A stretch of DNA of 61,657 bases from Actinomycetota bacterium (GCA_016870815.1 VGAI01000002.1:1-61657), one strand, 5' to 3'. Numbered from the stretch's first letter, positions 1 through 8,887 are shown. Numbers and translations are program-made. Notes: a model not told the origin generated them from the letters alone.

Positions 1-8
1 AAAAAGAG

Positions 9-683
9 ATGTCATTAGATCACCTACCTTCTCGCCGAAGAGCCGAGATGTTCAAGGCCATCAAAGTCGCTGGTTTATTGATCATCGGCTATATCGCTGT
101 GACGCTCTCGGTAGTTCTTGATTCACCAGTAAGAACGTTTGATCAGTGGGTACATCGGGTCGATATGCCCGATTACCCATGGTTCTGGGAATTCTTAGTG
201 CGAAGAGTTGATGATCTTGGCCTTCGTGGTTTGACTGCGCCACTGCTTCTGATTGTTGCGATTGTGATTGGGCGACGGTTTCAATCATGGCGACCTTTCA
301 ATCTCGCTCTTCTTGCTTTAGTGATGCTTAATCTTGTTGTTGGCGCATCGAAACTCTTCTTTGGTCGGACAAAACCTCGATTGAAGATCGATGAGCTCTT
401 TGCTGATGGCCTGAGTTATCCCTCGGGACATTCCTCTAATGCGCTCTTAACGTGGGGGCTGATGGCATATCTCATCTATCGCTACACCCATAAAGAGCCG
501 TTCCAAGGTTTTCGCCTTACCTGGGCGGTGGCTGGAATCTCTGTTGCAGTCTGCGGTGCATCAATCCTTCGTGATACACATTGGGTATCTGATCTCGTTG
601 GGGGATTATTTGTTGGTGGCGCGCTTCTCGTTCTCACCATCGCGTTAGATCGCGCGTGGCCATCGACTCGGCAACCCTCTTAG
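9..683 (+). CDS. PAP2-family membrane phosphatase
   Basis: A 224-aa membrane phosphatase of the PAP2 superfamily. The family hydrolyses lipid phosphates such as undecaprenyl diphosphate or phosphatidate at the outer membrane face; the exact substrate cannot be read here. Five or six hydrophobic segments are visible. Motif 1 reads KLFFGRTKP (115-123), with Lys in place of the usual Arg before Pro. Motif 2 is PSGHS (138-142). Motif 3 keeps its His (H191, HWVSD), but the usual SR six residues before it reads AS, so one phosphate-binding Arg seems missing; R188 might replace it. The ATG at 9 follows AAAAAGAG at the window edge; an internal ATG at 49 is possible. acpS and alr follow on the same strand. 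Confidence 0.85.
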   Translation: MSLDHLPSRRRAEMFKAIKVAGLLIIGYIAVTLSVVLDSPVRTFDQWVHRVDMPDYPWFWEFLVRRVDDLGLRGLTAPLLLIVAIVIGRRFQSWRPFNLALLALVMLNLVVGASKLFFGRTKPRLKIDELFADGLSYPSGHSSNALLTWGLMAYLIYRYTHKEPFQGFRLTWAVAGISVAVCGASILRDTHWVSDLVGGLFVGGALLVLTIALDRAWPSTRQPS

Positions 684-731
684 TCAGATCATCAAGAATT
701 ATTGAAAAGTATTGTCGAGTAGAAAAGAGAG

Positions 732-1121
732 ATGATGATCGAAGGAATCGGAATCGATCTTGTCGATGTCGCGCGGTTTAAGGCAACATTGGAGCGAACT
801 CCTGCAGTAGGAAAGCGCCTCTTTACTGAACGAGAATTGACCGGTAATCAATTGAGCGGCGCGAGTAGTGAGCGAGCTTTGGTTTCCCTTGCGGGAAAGT
901 TTGCGGCGAAGGAGGCGCTTTACAAGGCGCTACATATTGATGGAAGCGTCCGCCATGCGCTCTCATTTCATGAAGCCGAGATCTTCAATGAATCAAATGG
1001 CAGGCCGGCATTCCTTTTCTATGGCGCACTCGCCACACTTCTCTCTGGGACGAAAGTGCACCTTTCTATCTCGCACGATGGCGCACTTGCTTCGGCCTTC
1101 GTGATCATCGAACGGGCTTGA
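732..1121 (+). CDS. acpS: Holo-[acyl-carrier-protein] synthase
   Basis: AcpS moves the 4'-phosphopantetheine arm of CoA onto the serine of apo-ACP, activating fatty-acid synthesis in the cytoplasm. The 129-aa length is normal for the trimeric AcpS type. The N-terminal metal-binding motif GIDLVDVARF and the second signature KFAAKEALYKAL are intact, and the C-terminal strand pair LSISHDGALASAFV is typical. The first ATG at 732 follows AAAAGAGAG; a second ATG comes one codon later. The gene lies between the PAP2 gene and alr. acpS-alr adjacency is common in actinobacteria and links lipid and cell-wall precursor supply. Confidence 0.93.
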   Translation: MMIEGIGIDLVDVARFKATLERTPAVGKRLFTERELTGNQLSGASSERALVSLAGKFAAKEALYKALHIDGSVRHALSFHEAEIFNESNGRPAFLFYGALATLLSGTKVHLSISHDGALASAFVIIERA

Positions 1122-1154
1122 GAAGAACGGATTGGGAAAGAGGAGGGGAGAGAT

Positions 1155-2309
1155 ATGACTATGCGTGCTTTCGCAGAGATTGATCTCGCCGCTCTTCGTG
1201 CAAATGTCGCGAAAATCCGAGAGCGAGCTGGAACTTCGCGGGTGATGGCTGTGGTGAAGGCCGATGCCTATGGTCATGGATTGGTTCCCTGTGCGAGGGC
1301 TGCGATCTCTGGCGGTGCGCAATGGCTTGGCGTGGCGCTGTTGGAAGAAGCAGTTGCCATTCGAAGCGCCGGAATCAAAGCGCGCACCATTGCCTGGTTG
1401 GTGCCACCAAAGAGTGATCTCGATCTGGCGATTCGAGAAGATATCGACCTTTCTATTCCTTCGCGCGAACATCTTTTCGATGTGATCGCATCAGGGCGAA
1501 ATGTCGGGGTAGTGCCGCGAGTTCATCTTGAGATTGATACCGGGATGAGTCGTGGTGGGGTATTGAAGGATTTCAAAGAACTGGTGACTGCGCTCAAGTC
1601 AGCAAGTGATCGTTCACAGATTGAAGTCGTTGGCGTTTGGTCGCATTTTGCCCGCGCTGATGAACCGGGCGAGGCGATGAACCTCGATCAACTCGCGAAA
1701 TATCGAGAGGCCCTTGATCATCTGCTGGTTTCGGGGTTCGAAGTGAAGATGCAACATATGGCAAATAGTGCGGCGATATTCAATGATTCACTGACATCTC
1801 TTGCTCGCTTTGACATGGTGCGCGGTGGGATTGCGACCTATGGGTTAAGTCCTGATTTAAAGATGATGGGGGATTCAAAATCTTTGGGATTGAAGCCGGT
1901 GATGACATTGAAAGCACAACTGCAATTAGTGAAGGAAGTTCCTGCCGGTTCATCGGTTGGTTATGGCGGGACATATACAGTTAAAAGTGATACCAAACTC
2001 GGTGTGATTGCAATGGGTTATGGCGATGGTATTCCGAGATCGAGTGATGATCGTGCAGGTGTATTCGTTGATGGAAAGCGTGCACCGATTGCGGGACGGG
2101 TATCGATGGATCAATTCGTGGTTGACCTTGGTATTGATTCAACTGCTAAATCTGGGGATTTAGTGACAGTTTTTGGCGATGGCAGTACTGGGGAGTACAC
2201 AGCCGATGATTGGGCTTTGGCCTCAGGGACAATTAATTACGAGATCGTCACCCGAATCGGTCCGCGAGTGCCTAGAATCCACCTTCACCATGAGTCAGAC
2301 AATTCTTGA
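1155..2309 (+). CDS. alr: Alanine racemase
   Basis: PLP-dependent racemase that makes D-alanine for peptidoglycan. At 384 aa it has the usual length. The N-terminal barrel carries the PLP lysine in VVKADAYGHG, and the second catalytic base lies in the C-terminal domain motif SVGYGGTY, where the family usually has VSYGRTY. The conserved SMDQFVVDLG segment follows. The start is ATG 1155, with AGGAGGGGAG just upstream; a second in-frame ATG lies two codons later. The 3' end overlaps the following ABC ATPase gene by 20 bp, so the racemase appears to head the transporter operon. Confidence 0.94.
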   Translation: MTMRAFAEIDLAALRANVAKIRERAGTSRVMAVVKADAYGHGLVPCARAAISGGAQWLGVALLEEAVAIRSAGIKARTIAWLVPPKSDLDLAIREDIDLSIPSREHLFDVIASGRNVGVVPRVHLEIDTGMSRGGVLKDFKELVTALKSASDRSQIEVVGVWSHFARADEPGEAMNLDQLAKYREALDHLLVSGFEVKMQHMANSAAIFNDSLTSLARFDMVRGGIATYGLSPDLKMMGDSKSLGLKPVMTLKAQLQLVKEVPAGSSVGYGGTYTVKSDTKLGVIAMGYGDGIPRSSDDRAGVFVDGKRAPIAGRVSMDQFVVDLGIDSTAKSGDLVTVFGDGSTGEYTADDWALASGTINYEIVTRIGPRVPRIHLHHESDNS

Positions 2310-3066
2310 GATCGACTCACTCTCTGTAAATTTTGGTGGCCTTAAAGCGCTGAGTAATGTCTCGGTAAACCTTCGCGAAGGTGAAATTCTTGGCCTCATC
2401 GGGCCGAACGGCGCTGGTAAGACCACGCTCTTCAACGCGCTCAGTGGCTTTGTCCCCGCGGCGACTGGCTCGCTCAAACTATTTGGCAGCAATCATAAGT
2501 GGCCGCGTCCTGATCAACTTGTCCATCTTGGTATTGCGAGGACTTTGCAAGGTGTCGGACTTTTTCCTGAACTCACTGTTCTTGAGAATGTGATGCTCGG
2601 TGCGGACTCGTTAGCAAAGACAGGGTTAGTTCGCGCAGCGATTGGATTGACGAGGCGTGATGAAGAGCGTCTTGCGCAGAAGGCGCAGACGATGCTCGGT
2701 CGGGTATATGCCGGACATCTTGCAGATAGAAGAGCTGACACTCTTTCGTATCCAGATACAAAGCGGGTTGCTATCGCGAGGGCGCTCGTCAGTGAACCGA
2801 AGATATTGCTTCTTGATGAACCAGCAGGTGGCCTCGGGGCGCAAGATATCGCTTGGCTCAATGGATTGATTCGAAATCTCACCTCGAGCTGTTCGATTAT
2901 TCTAGTTGAGCACCATATGGATGTTGTGATGAGCGTCTGTAATCGAATCTACGTCTTGAACTTTGGTGAAGTGATTGCCAATGGCACGTCAGAAGAAGTC
3001 CGAAATGATGATGATGTGATTGCCGCTTACCTTGGTGCGAGTGCGGCACATGGCGGTGGCAAATGA
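2290..3066 (+). CDS. livG: LivG-type ABC transporter ATP-binding protein
   Basis: ATPase subunit of a branched-chain-amino-acid-type (HAAT family) importer, 258 aa. Walker A is GPNGAGKTT (38-46), the Q-loop lies in RTLQGVGLF, Walker B is LLLDEPAGG and the switch His sits in LVEHHMD. The ABC signature is unusual: it reads LSYPDTKR (152-159) where LivG proteins normally have LSYGxQRR, so the glycine that contacts the gamma-phosphate is replaced by Pro. The longer open frame starting at 2173 is rejected because it lies inside alr; the ATG at 2290 gives the family N-terminus. livF follows with a 4-bp ATGA overlap. Confidence 0.9.
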   Translation: MSQTILEIDSLSVNFGGLKALSNVSVNLREGEILGLIGPNGAGKTTLFNALSGFVPAATGSLKLFGSNHKWPRPDQLVHLGIARTLQGVGLFPELTVLENVMLGADSLAKTGLVRAAIGLTRRDEERLAQKAQTMLGRVYAGHLADRRADTLSYPDTKRVAIARALVSEPKILLLDEPAGGLGAQDIAWLNGLIRNLTSSCSIILVEHHMDVVMSVCNRIYVLNFGEVIANGTSEEVRNDDDVIAAYLGASAAHGGGK

Positions 3067-3773
3067 CACTTAAAGTAGAGCGACTTGTCGTAGAACATGG
3101 CGCGATCCGTGCGATTGATGGAATCTCATTCGAAGTCGCCGAAGGGTCTCTCGCTGCAGTGATCGGCTCAAATGGCGCCGGAAAGACCACTCTGCTTCGC
3201 ACGCTCTCTGGACTTAAAGATGCAAAGCTCGGCAAAGTGAGTTGGATGGGGCGAGATATCACAGGTATGAAGCCCGAGGATTTAGTACGGCGTGGCCTTT
3301 CGCATGTATCCGAAGGCAAGTCGGTAATCCCAGAGTTAACTGTGAAAGAGAATCTCGCGCTCGGCGGGCTCTGGCGAAATAACAAGAGTGAACTTGCGCA
3401 ATCAATAGAAGAGGTAGTCGAACTCTTTCCAAGGCTTGGTGAGCGAATGAGCCAACGAGCCGACACCCTCTCAGGTGGTGAGCGACAGATGCTTGCTATT
3501 GGTCGTGCCCACGTCTCAAAGCCATCGCTCTTGCTTCTTGATGAGCCATCACTTGGGCTTGCACCCCTAGTGGTCGAGCAGATATTTCAAACCATCTCGA
3601 TGCTCTGTCGAGATCGCGGAATCACAGTTCTCTTGGTTGAGCAGAATGCGCTCGGTGCGCTCGCCATCGCAGATACAGGAATCATCGTCAATCTTGGCAC
3701 GGTAGTTGCTCAAGGTGATGCGAAAGAGTTAATCGACGATCCGGCGCTGCGGTCAGCGTATTTGGGGTACTGA
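3063..3773 (+). CDS. livF: LivF-type ABC transporter ATP-binding protein
   Basis: Second ATPase of the same importer, 236 aa, the normal LivF length. Walker A is GSNGAGKTT, the signature is a canonical LSGGERQ and Walker B is LLLLDEPSLGLAP, followed by the D-loop and LVEQNA. It would pair with the upstream LivG-like subunit; because this subunit has an orthodox signature and the other does not, the two ATP sites are probably unequal. It starts at the ATG overlapping the livG stop (ATGA) and ends at a TGA whose last base is the A of the next ATG, so translation is tightly coupled. Confidence 0.92.
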   Translation: MTLKVERLVVEHGAIRAIDGISFEVAEGSLAAVIGSNGAGKTTLLRTLSGLKDAKLGKVSWMGRDITGMKPEDLVRRGLSHVSEGKSVIPELTVKENLALGGLWRNNKSELAQSIEEVVELFPRLGERMSQRADTLSGGERQMLAIGRAHVSKPSLLLLDEPSLGLAPLVVEQIFQTISMLCRDRGITVLLVEQNALGALAIADTGIIVNLGTVVAQGDAKELIDDPALRSAYLGY

Positions 3774-4669
3774 TGCAACAGGTAATCAACGTATTCCTTA
3801 TTGGAATCAGTATCGGTTCGATCTATGCCTTGATGTCCTTGGCGCTCGTTCTGGTATGGCGTTCGACGCGGGTGGTCAACTTCGCTCAGGCAGGTCAAGC
3901 AATCGTGACCACTTATATTGCCTGGGAGGTAGTCAATCGAAGTGGTTCATTCTTGATGGCATTTATTTTGGCGGTAGCGATTGGTGGCTTGATCGGTGGA
4001 TTAGTTGAGAGCGGGATGATGCGCACGCTCTTCAAACATGCAAGTGATGGGCCAGTCGCTGCTGTTGCACCCGTGATCGCAACCCTTGGTCTTTTAGGTG
4101 TGATTCGTGCTCTCGTTGGCCTTATCTGGACAAATGAAGGAAAGCGATTTGAATCTCCAGTAAGCACTGCTGGATTTGTCATCGGCGATACCACACTTCC
4201 ATTTTCCAGGCTCAATCTCTTGATTATCTTCACTGCGGCTTTTGTGATGATCGTCTTCTCTATCGTCTTTCAGCGAACCAACCTTGGCCTGGCACTTCGC
4301 GCTGCCGCATATAACCCAGAGATAGCTCGGTTATCTGGTGTGAAAGTTTCGATGACACGAACGATTGGTTGGGTTTTTGCCGGCGCTGCGGGAGCGGTCG
4401 CTGGAATCTTGCTCTCACCCAATGATTCGCTCACTCCTTATTCACTTGATGTCCTCTTTGTTTTTGGTTTTGTGGCGGCGGTGATTGGCGGCCTTGAGAG
4501 TTTGGTTGGCGCGGTGGTCGGCGGATTAGTTCTTGGCGTAGGCCTCTCTTTCATTACCTTCTATTTAGGTACCTCCTTGGTTTTCCCGACGGCATTTATC
4601 GTCCTCGTCGTTGTGCTCTTGGTGAGACCTTCGGGACTCTTTGGTGTGAAGGGGGCGAGAAGTGCTTAA
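3773..4669 (+). CDS. livH: LivH-type ABC transporter permease
   Basis: Inner-membrane permease of the HAAT family, 298 aa with about eight hydrophobic segments. The N-terminus (ISIGSIYALMSLALVLVWRS) and the conserved cytoplasmic loop around ALRAAAYNPEIARLSGVKV, the usual coupling-helix region, fit LivH. It shares one base with the livF stop and overlaps the following livM start by 8 bp. Its natural substrate could be branched-chain amino acids, but homologous permeases also serve urea, amides and aromatic acids, and the operon context (a secreted hydrolase) does not favour any one of these. Confidence 0.9.
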   Translation: MQQVINVFLIGISIGSIYALMSLALVLVWRSTRVVNFAQAGQAIVTTYIAWEVVNRSGSFLMAFILAVAIGGLIGGLVESGMMRTLFKHASDGPVAAVAPVIATLGLLGVIRALVGLIWTNEGKRFESPVSTAGFVIGDTTLPFSRLNLLIIFTAAFVMIVFSIVFQRTNLGLALRAAAYNPEIARLSGVKVSMTRTIGWVFAGAAGAVAGILLSPNDSLTPYSLDVLFVFGFVAAVIGGLESLVGAVVGGLVLGVGLSFITFYLGTSLVFPTAFIVLVVVLLVRPSGLFGVKGARSA

Positions 4670-5696
4670 GCAAAAGCGCGACAAAAGTTCGAAGCGCGAA
4701 CATAATCCCTATCGTCGACGACTCCTCTTCTTCATTCTCCTGGGTTGGGGGCTGCTACTTCTTGGTGATCGAGTCAGTGAGCTTCGCGTTTATCAAGGCG
4801 CCCTCATTGCTATCTACGCACTTGCAATCGGTTCATTAATTCTCTTAACCGGATATTCGGGGCAATTGTCACTGGGTCAAGGCGCCTTCATGGCAATCGG
4901 TGCTTATGCGGCTGCGCTGACGCAAATCTATTTACAGCCACCGTTGATAGTCACATTCATCGCTGCAGTCGTTGTCGCTGCACTCTTCGGCGCAATCATC
5001 GGCGGTGGTGCGGCGCGACTGAGTGGTCCGTATCTTGCCGGAACAACTCTCGCTCTTGCACTCGGACTTCCAACTCTTGCAAACCTCTTTTCATTTCTTG
5101 GTGGTGAGACAGGACTTTATTTTGATGTGGGTATTGCACCCGAAAGATTTGGCGCAGAGTTCACTCTCTATAAATGGTTCTTCTGGATTGCTGCTCTTGC
5201 AACATTGATCATGCTCTTCTTTATTCAGAACATTTTGAAGAGTCGTTACGGTCGGGCATGGAAAGCTGGTCGATCAAATCCGGCAGCGGCGCAATTGGTT
5301 GGCCTTCAGGTCGGAAGACGGAAGGTTCTGGCATTCACGATCAGCGCTGGGGTAGCGGGGCTCGCTGGGGCTTTGCTGGGGATGGTTTCCCTCGTTGCGC
5401 CCTCTACTTTCACGCTTAGCCTCTCTTTTGCCATCATTACTGGTGCTGTACTTGCGGGTCTGACCAGCCTTACGGGTAGCATTTTGGGCGGTTTAGTCCT
5501 TGTGGTCATCCCCGAGATCGCAGAGATGGTTTCAGGCAACTTCGGTGAGTCTGAAGCGGTCACTGCGAACTTCCCAGGGCTCATCACCAGCCTGCTCTTG
5601 ATCCTGACGGTGCTCTTCACACCGAATGGACCAGCGGAGCAGTGGCACCACCATAAGGAGAAGAAGAAACAGAAGGCGTTAGAGAAGGCGCACTAA
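4662..5696 (+). CDS. livM: LivM-type ABC transporter permease
   Basis: Second permease of the HAAT importer, 344 aa. It opens with a charged N-terminal stretch, then hydrophobic segments including LLTGYSGQLSLGQGAFMAIGAY, the hallmark LivM sequence. The coupling loop reads SRYGRAWKAGRSNPAAAQLVG. The highly charged C-terminus (HHHKEKKKQKALEKAH) is cytoplasmic by prediction. The start is GTG 4662, overlapping the livH stop by 8 bp. The gene ends just before a T-rich run and a small hairpin that separate it from the binding-protein gene. Confidence 0.9.
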   Translation: MLKQKRDKSSKREHNPYRRRLLFFILLGWGLLLLGDRVSELRVYQGALIAIYALAIGSLILLTGYSGQLSLGQGAFMAIGAYAAALTQIYLQPPLIVTFIAAVVVAALFGAIIGGGAARLSGPYLAGTTLALALGLPTLANLFSFLGGETGLYFDVGIAPERFGAEFTLYKWFFWIAALATLIMLFFIQNILKSRYGRAWKAGRSNPAAAQLVGLQVGRRKVLAFTISAGVAGLAGALLGMVSLVAPSTFTLSLSFAIITGAVLAGLTSLTGSILGGLVLVVIPEIAEMVSGNFGESEAVTANFPGLITSLLLILTVLFTPNGPAEQWHHHKEKKKQKALEKAH

Positions 5697-5702
5697 TTTT
5701 TT

Positions 5703-5718
5703 TTCACCGAGAGGTGAA
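5703..5718 (+). other. Small GNRA-capped hairpin between livM and the binding-protein gene
   Basis: TTCACC and GGTGAA pair around a GAGA tetraloop. The run of eight T lies before the hairpin rather than after it, so it is not a normal terminator for the plus strand. It may protect the 5' end of a processed transcript carrying the binding-protein gene, or attenuate read-through. No function is demonstrated. Confidence 0.4.
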
Positions 5719-5798
5719 CGGCTCGAAAAGTACAAGTGAATATCGGACAACTTAATAAGGATGAAGTTCGTTTTACCCCCTAACGGAAGGAAAAAGGA

Positions 5799-7094
5799 AT
5801 GATCGGTTCATTTCGCAAGAAGGGCCTCGTTGCTGCTTCTGCGATTGTGGCGATAGCTGGCCTCGCGCTTGCAGCAGTACCTGCACAGGCGAGAGAAGTT
5901 GGCGTCACCGCGACCTCAATCAAGATCGGAACCACAGTGCCATTGACCGGTATTGCGGGCCCTGGTTACGCGAAGGTCGCCCCTGCTATGAAGGCTTACT
6001 TCGACTATGTGAACGCCAATGGCGGAATCAATGGTCGCAAGATCGAATTCATCATCAAAGATGATCGATACCTCCCTCCAGTCTCGGTAGAGAAGACAAA
6101 CGAATTGATCCTCAAGGACAAAGTCTTTGCGATTGTCGGAGCACTGGGTACTGCGAATAACCTCGCAGTCAATAGCCGTGTTCGACTTGGATCACGTGGC
6201 GTTCCTTCTCTCTTCGTCAACACTGGTTTCAGCGGATTCGCTGATAAGAAGAAGTTCCCAACTCTTTTCCCACTCTTCTCTTCCTATCGAATGGAAGCGA
6301 AGATCATGGGTCAGTACATCAAAGAGAACTTCGCCGGCAAGAAGATTGGTCTGATCTATCAGAACGATGACTTCGGTGCAGATGCCCTCAAAGGTTTTGA
6401 GAGCGCTGGCGTTAAGTTCGATGTGAGCCTTCCATATGTATCTGGAACTCAAGGCGCAGCAACTGCGACAACATGGATCCAGAAGATGGCAGCAGCGAAG
6501 GTTGAAGTTGTCTACATCTTCGGCGTTACCACAGCGACTGCAGCAGCAGTTGGTGTTGCAGCAGCAGCTGGCTATAAGCCACAGTGGATCTTTGGATCAG
6601 TTGGTGCGGATGCGACGACAATCGTCGGTCAGACCACTGTCCCAGTAGCACTTCTCAACGGCGCTCTCTCCATGTCATTCATGCCTGATGCGGCAGATAC
6701 GACAGATGAGTACGTCAAGTTCTTCCGAGAGGTGAACACCACGTACAACAACAACGCGACCTTTGATAACAACATCATGGCCGGTATGAATGGCGCGATG
6801 ATGGTGGCACAGGCGCTCAAAGCTGCGGGTGCAAACCCAACTCGTAAGAGTCTGATTGCAGCGATTGAGAGCAAGGGTTCAACATGGGCAAGCGCGGGAT
6901 ATCCGCCTATCGGATTCTCATCTACCAGCCGCGTGGGTTATACCGGTTTCTGGATCGGTAAGTACAACCTGACCGGTTCGCTTATCCCAGTGGAAGCTAA
7001 AGGAACGATCTTCACAACTGATTCCGGTAACGGTCCAGTCGTGAAGACGACCTCGAAGCGTCCAGCACTTCCAGCGAAGGGATTGCCAAACTAA
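5799..7094 (+). CDS. Secreted HAAT-type substrate-binding protein (LivJ/K-like)
   Basis: Periplasmic-binding-protein-like receptor (Peripla_BP_6 family), 431 aa, for the importer encoded just upstream. A Sec signal peptide is clear: positive MIGSFRKKG, then a hydrophobic core, then AVPAQA-RE as the likely cleavage site near residue 32. There is no lipobox cysteine, although actinobacterial binding proteins are usually lipoproteins. The mature start (VTATSIKIGTTVPLTG) and the YFDYVNANGGINGRKIEF segment are typical of the family. GGAAGG precedes the ATG. The next gene overlaps the stop by one base. The gene is preceded by about 100 bp of spacer and may be expressed more strongly than the permeases. 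Confidence 0.88.
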   Translation: MIGSFRKKGLVAASAIVAIAGLALAAVPAQAREVGVTATSIKIGTTVPLTGIAGPGYAKVAPAMKAYFDYVNANGGINGRKIEFIIKDDRYLPPVSVEKTNELILKDKVFAIVGALGTANNLAVNSRVRLGSRGVPSLFVNTGFSGFADKKKFPTLFPLFSSYRMEAKIMGQYIKENFAGKKIGLIYQNDDFGADALKGFESAGVKFDVSLPYVSGTQGAATATTWIQKMAAAKVEVVYIFGVTTATAAAVGVAAAAGYKPQWIFGSVGADATTIVGQTTVPVALLNGALSMSFMPDAADTTDEYVKFFREVNTTYNNNATFDNNIMAGMNGAMMVAQALKAAGANPTRKSLIAAIESKGSTWASAGYPPIGFSSTSRVGYTGFWIGKYNLTGSLIPVEAKGTIFTTDSGNGPVVKTTSKRPALPAKGLPN

Positions 7095-8728
7095 TGAAAA
7101 CCAATATCGGCAAGAAGACTTTCGTAGGTCTTGTCTCATCTGCGCTGGTAGCGCTCTCGCTCTTCGTCATTCCGACGTCGGCTAGTGCAAATCCAGTCTG
7201 CGCAACTGCGGGCGGAATCAAGTCCTGTCAAGGAAAGACCTCTGATGGCGCTGGATATGTTCTCCAAGCACCATTGAATTTCAATGGCACTGCATTTATC
7301 TACTCCAAGGGCTATCGATATCCGATCAGCATCCCTGGCGTTTGGGATGTTGCTGCTTCAAGCGTTGCTGAGCAGGTCCCCGGACCATCAGCTGCTATCA
7401 AGCAGACAACTGCAGTCGCACTTCTTTCGAAGGGTTACGGACTCTTCTCGTCGGCTTATGCCAAGACGGGTTGGAATGCTGATGGAGCCCTCAAGACAAA
7501 TGTCGAGTTGATCGCCATCTGGAAGAAAGAATTCCCGACAACAAAGAAGATCGTCGCGTGGGGAGAATCCCAAGGTGGATTCATCACACAGGCTCTCGCA
7601 GAGAACAACCCCGGGTTGATCGATGCTGCTGTTCCACTCTGCATGGTTGGTGGATCAGTCGAAGCAGCGTTGAAGATGGCCGGAGATGCTCTCTGGGGCG
7701 TCAAGACATTCTTCGATCCAACGATCAAGGGTGGTGGCTACTCTGCTGGCGCTGCTGGAGTTGGAGAACAGCTCATTGATATCGGCAAGGTTGCTGCAGC
7801 GCTAACCGCGTTACAAGGTGGACTTGCAACCGGTGCATGGCCTGCAACATCGAAGGTGCCAGATGCAATCAAAGCCGCAATTCCATCGCGCTCTGCATTG
7901 ACGATGGTCGGTCAGATGGCCGGATTGCCGAGCATCAGCTCGCACGTTGACGGTGTATCAGGTCCTGGAGATGAGAAGTCGCTGGCACACGCACAGTTTG
8001 TCGCTGGTGCAGCGCCTGCTATCGCAACTCTCCAAAACTTGAGCGATGCCGCAGTCCTTGGAATCCTCTTGATCGCAGATCTTGAGGGAATCAATGGCGG
8101 CCGTGTCTTTGACAATAACGGTGTCGATTATGAGAAGCAGTTGGGTGATGCGAAGTTCGTATTCTCCTCAGCGCTCTCTGGCTTCGATGCGACCGACATT
8201 CTCCTTGGTGTCTTGAAGGCTGCTCCTCGCGATACCGCGAATCCAGCAGCTCTTACCAAGTTGCGCGCAATGGCCTCGCATAAAGGCGTGGTCAATGTCC
8301 CAACAATCGCAATGACTGCACCGTTTGAGACCGTCACACCTGGCGGTCACGTCCAGTGGTTGATCAATGCGAACAAGGCAAATGTTGCAGCCGCAAAGGC
8401 AGCAGCAGTCAAGGCAATCGCTTCTGGCAAGCCAGCGACAACGCCTAAGGACAACTTGATGGTTATTTGGAACCTCCCACCAGCGAAGTACACGACTTTC
8501 ACTGCAACTGGTTCTCCAGATACATCAGGTCCGGCAGCGAATGGAACGAAGCACTGTAACTACACCAGCAAGCAGTTAGTTGCTATGGCAGAGATCGGCG
8601 CTCTTGCAGCAGCCGACGGTAAGTTGCCAAACGCTGGCACAGTTCGTTCGCTTATGCGAAAAGCAGGAGGACTCTCCTTCGATCGCACATTCGAAGCAGC
8701 GCTACTCAAGTTCTACGCGACTGAATAG
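7094..8728 (+). CDS. Secreted alpha/beta-hydrolase-like protein
   Basis: A 544-aa exported protein with a signal peptide (MKTNIGKKTF, hydrophobic core, PTSASA-NP). The nucleophile elbow GESQGG is visible, with Ser159 predicted catalytic, and the strand before it (KKIVAW) fits an alpha/beta hydrolase fold. The catalytic Asp and His cannot be assigned by eye. A Cys pair near the N-terminus (C36, C45) may form a disulfide. The middle region is Ala/Gly-rich. It is translationally coupled to the binding protein (TAATG) and is the last gene of the operon, ahead of a strong terminator. It might release the ligand imported by the transporter, for example an ester or amide product. I do not recognise a named subfamily. 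Confidence 0.7.
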   Translation: MKTNIGKKTFVGLVSSALVALSLFVIPTSASANPVCATAGGIKSCQGKTSDGAGYVLQAPLNFNGTAFIYSKGYRYPISIPGVWDVAASSVAEQVPGPSAAIKQTTAVALLSKGYGLFSSAYAKTGWNADGALKTNVELIAIWKKEFPTTKKIVAWGESQGGFITQALAENNPGLIDAAVPLCMVGGSVEAALKMAGDALWGVKTFFDPTIKGGGYSAGAAGVGEQLIDIGKVAAALTALQGGLATGAWPATSKVPDAIKAAIPSRSALTMVGQMAGLPSISSHVDGVSGPGDEKSLAHAQFVAGAAPAIATLQNLSDAAVLGILLIADLEGINGGRVFDNNGVDYEKQLGDAKFVFSSALSGFDATDILLGVLKAAPRDTANPAALTKLRAMASHKGVVNVPTIAMTAPFETVTPGGHVQWLINANKANVAAAKAAAVKAIASGKPATTPKDNLMVIWNLPPAKYTTFTATGSPDTSGPAANGTKHCNYTSKQLVAMAEIGALAAADGKLPNAGTVRSLMRKAGGLSFDRTFEAALLKFYATE

Positions 8729-8787
8729 TCTCGAGAACATCTCATCGAGCGCCGTAGGGCGTTCGAAGGGATAAAGAACCGATCTAT

Positions 8788-8821
8788 AAGGACCGGGGCT
8801 CGTCATCGAGTCTCGGTCCTT
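8788..8821 (+). terminator. Strong hairpin terminator of the transporter operon
   Basis: A 15-bp stem (AAGGACCGGGGCTCG with CGAGTCTCGGTCCTT, two G-T pairs) closes on a TCAT loop and is followed by ATTAATTT. It lies 59 bp after the hydrolase stop and before the tsaE promoter, so it separates two operons. Confidence 0.8.
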
Positions 8822-8874
8822 ATTAATTTCGCCACCGATCTCTCGACTTCTCACTCGATGCCTCTGGTCAAGAT

Positions 8875-8887
8875 TAGGCTCGTCCCA
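8875..8887 (+). promoter_or_regulatory. Leaderless -10 box for tsaE
   Basis: TAGGCT ends 6 nt before the ATG at 8887, which places transcription start at or next to the start codon. No Shine-Dalgarno sequence is present. No convincing -35 box is seen. Confidence 0.5.

Noticed and set aside
993-1472. 159-codon open frame on the minus strand
   Set aside because: It lies opposite acpS and alr, has no recognisable domain and only mirrors their codon pattern. Similar antisense frames opposite livF, accA, groEL and the 15661 gene were dropped for the same reason.
2173-2289. Extended N-terminus for the LivG-like ATPase
   Set aside because: The extra residues are out-of-frame alr sequence; the family N-terminus begins at ATG 2290.
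5695-5702. T8 run after livM as an intrinsic terminator
   Set aside because: The T run precedes the hairpin instead of following it.
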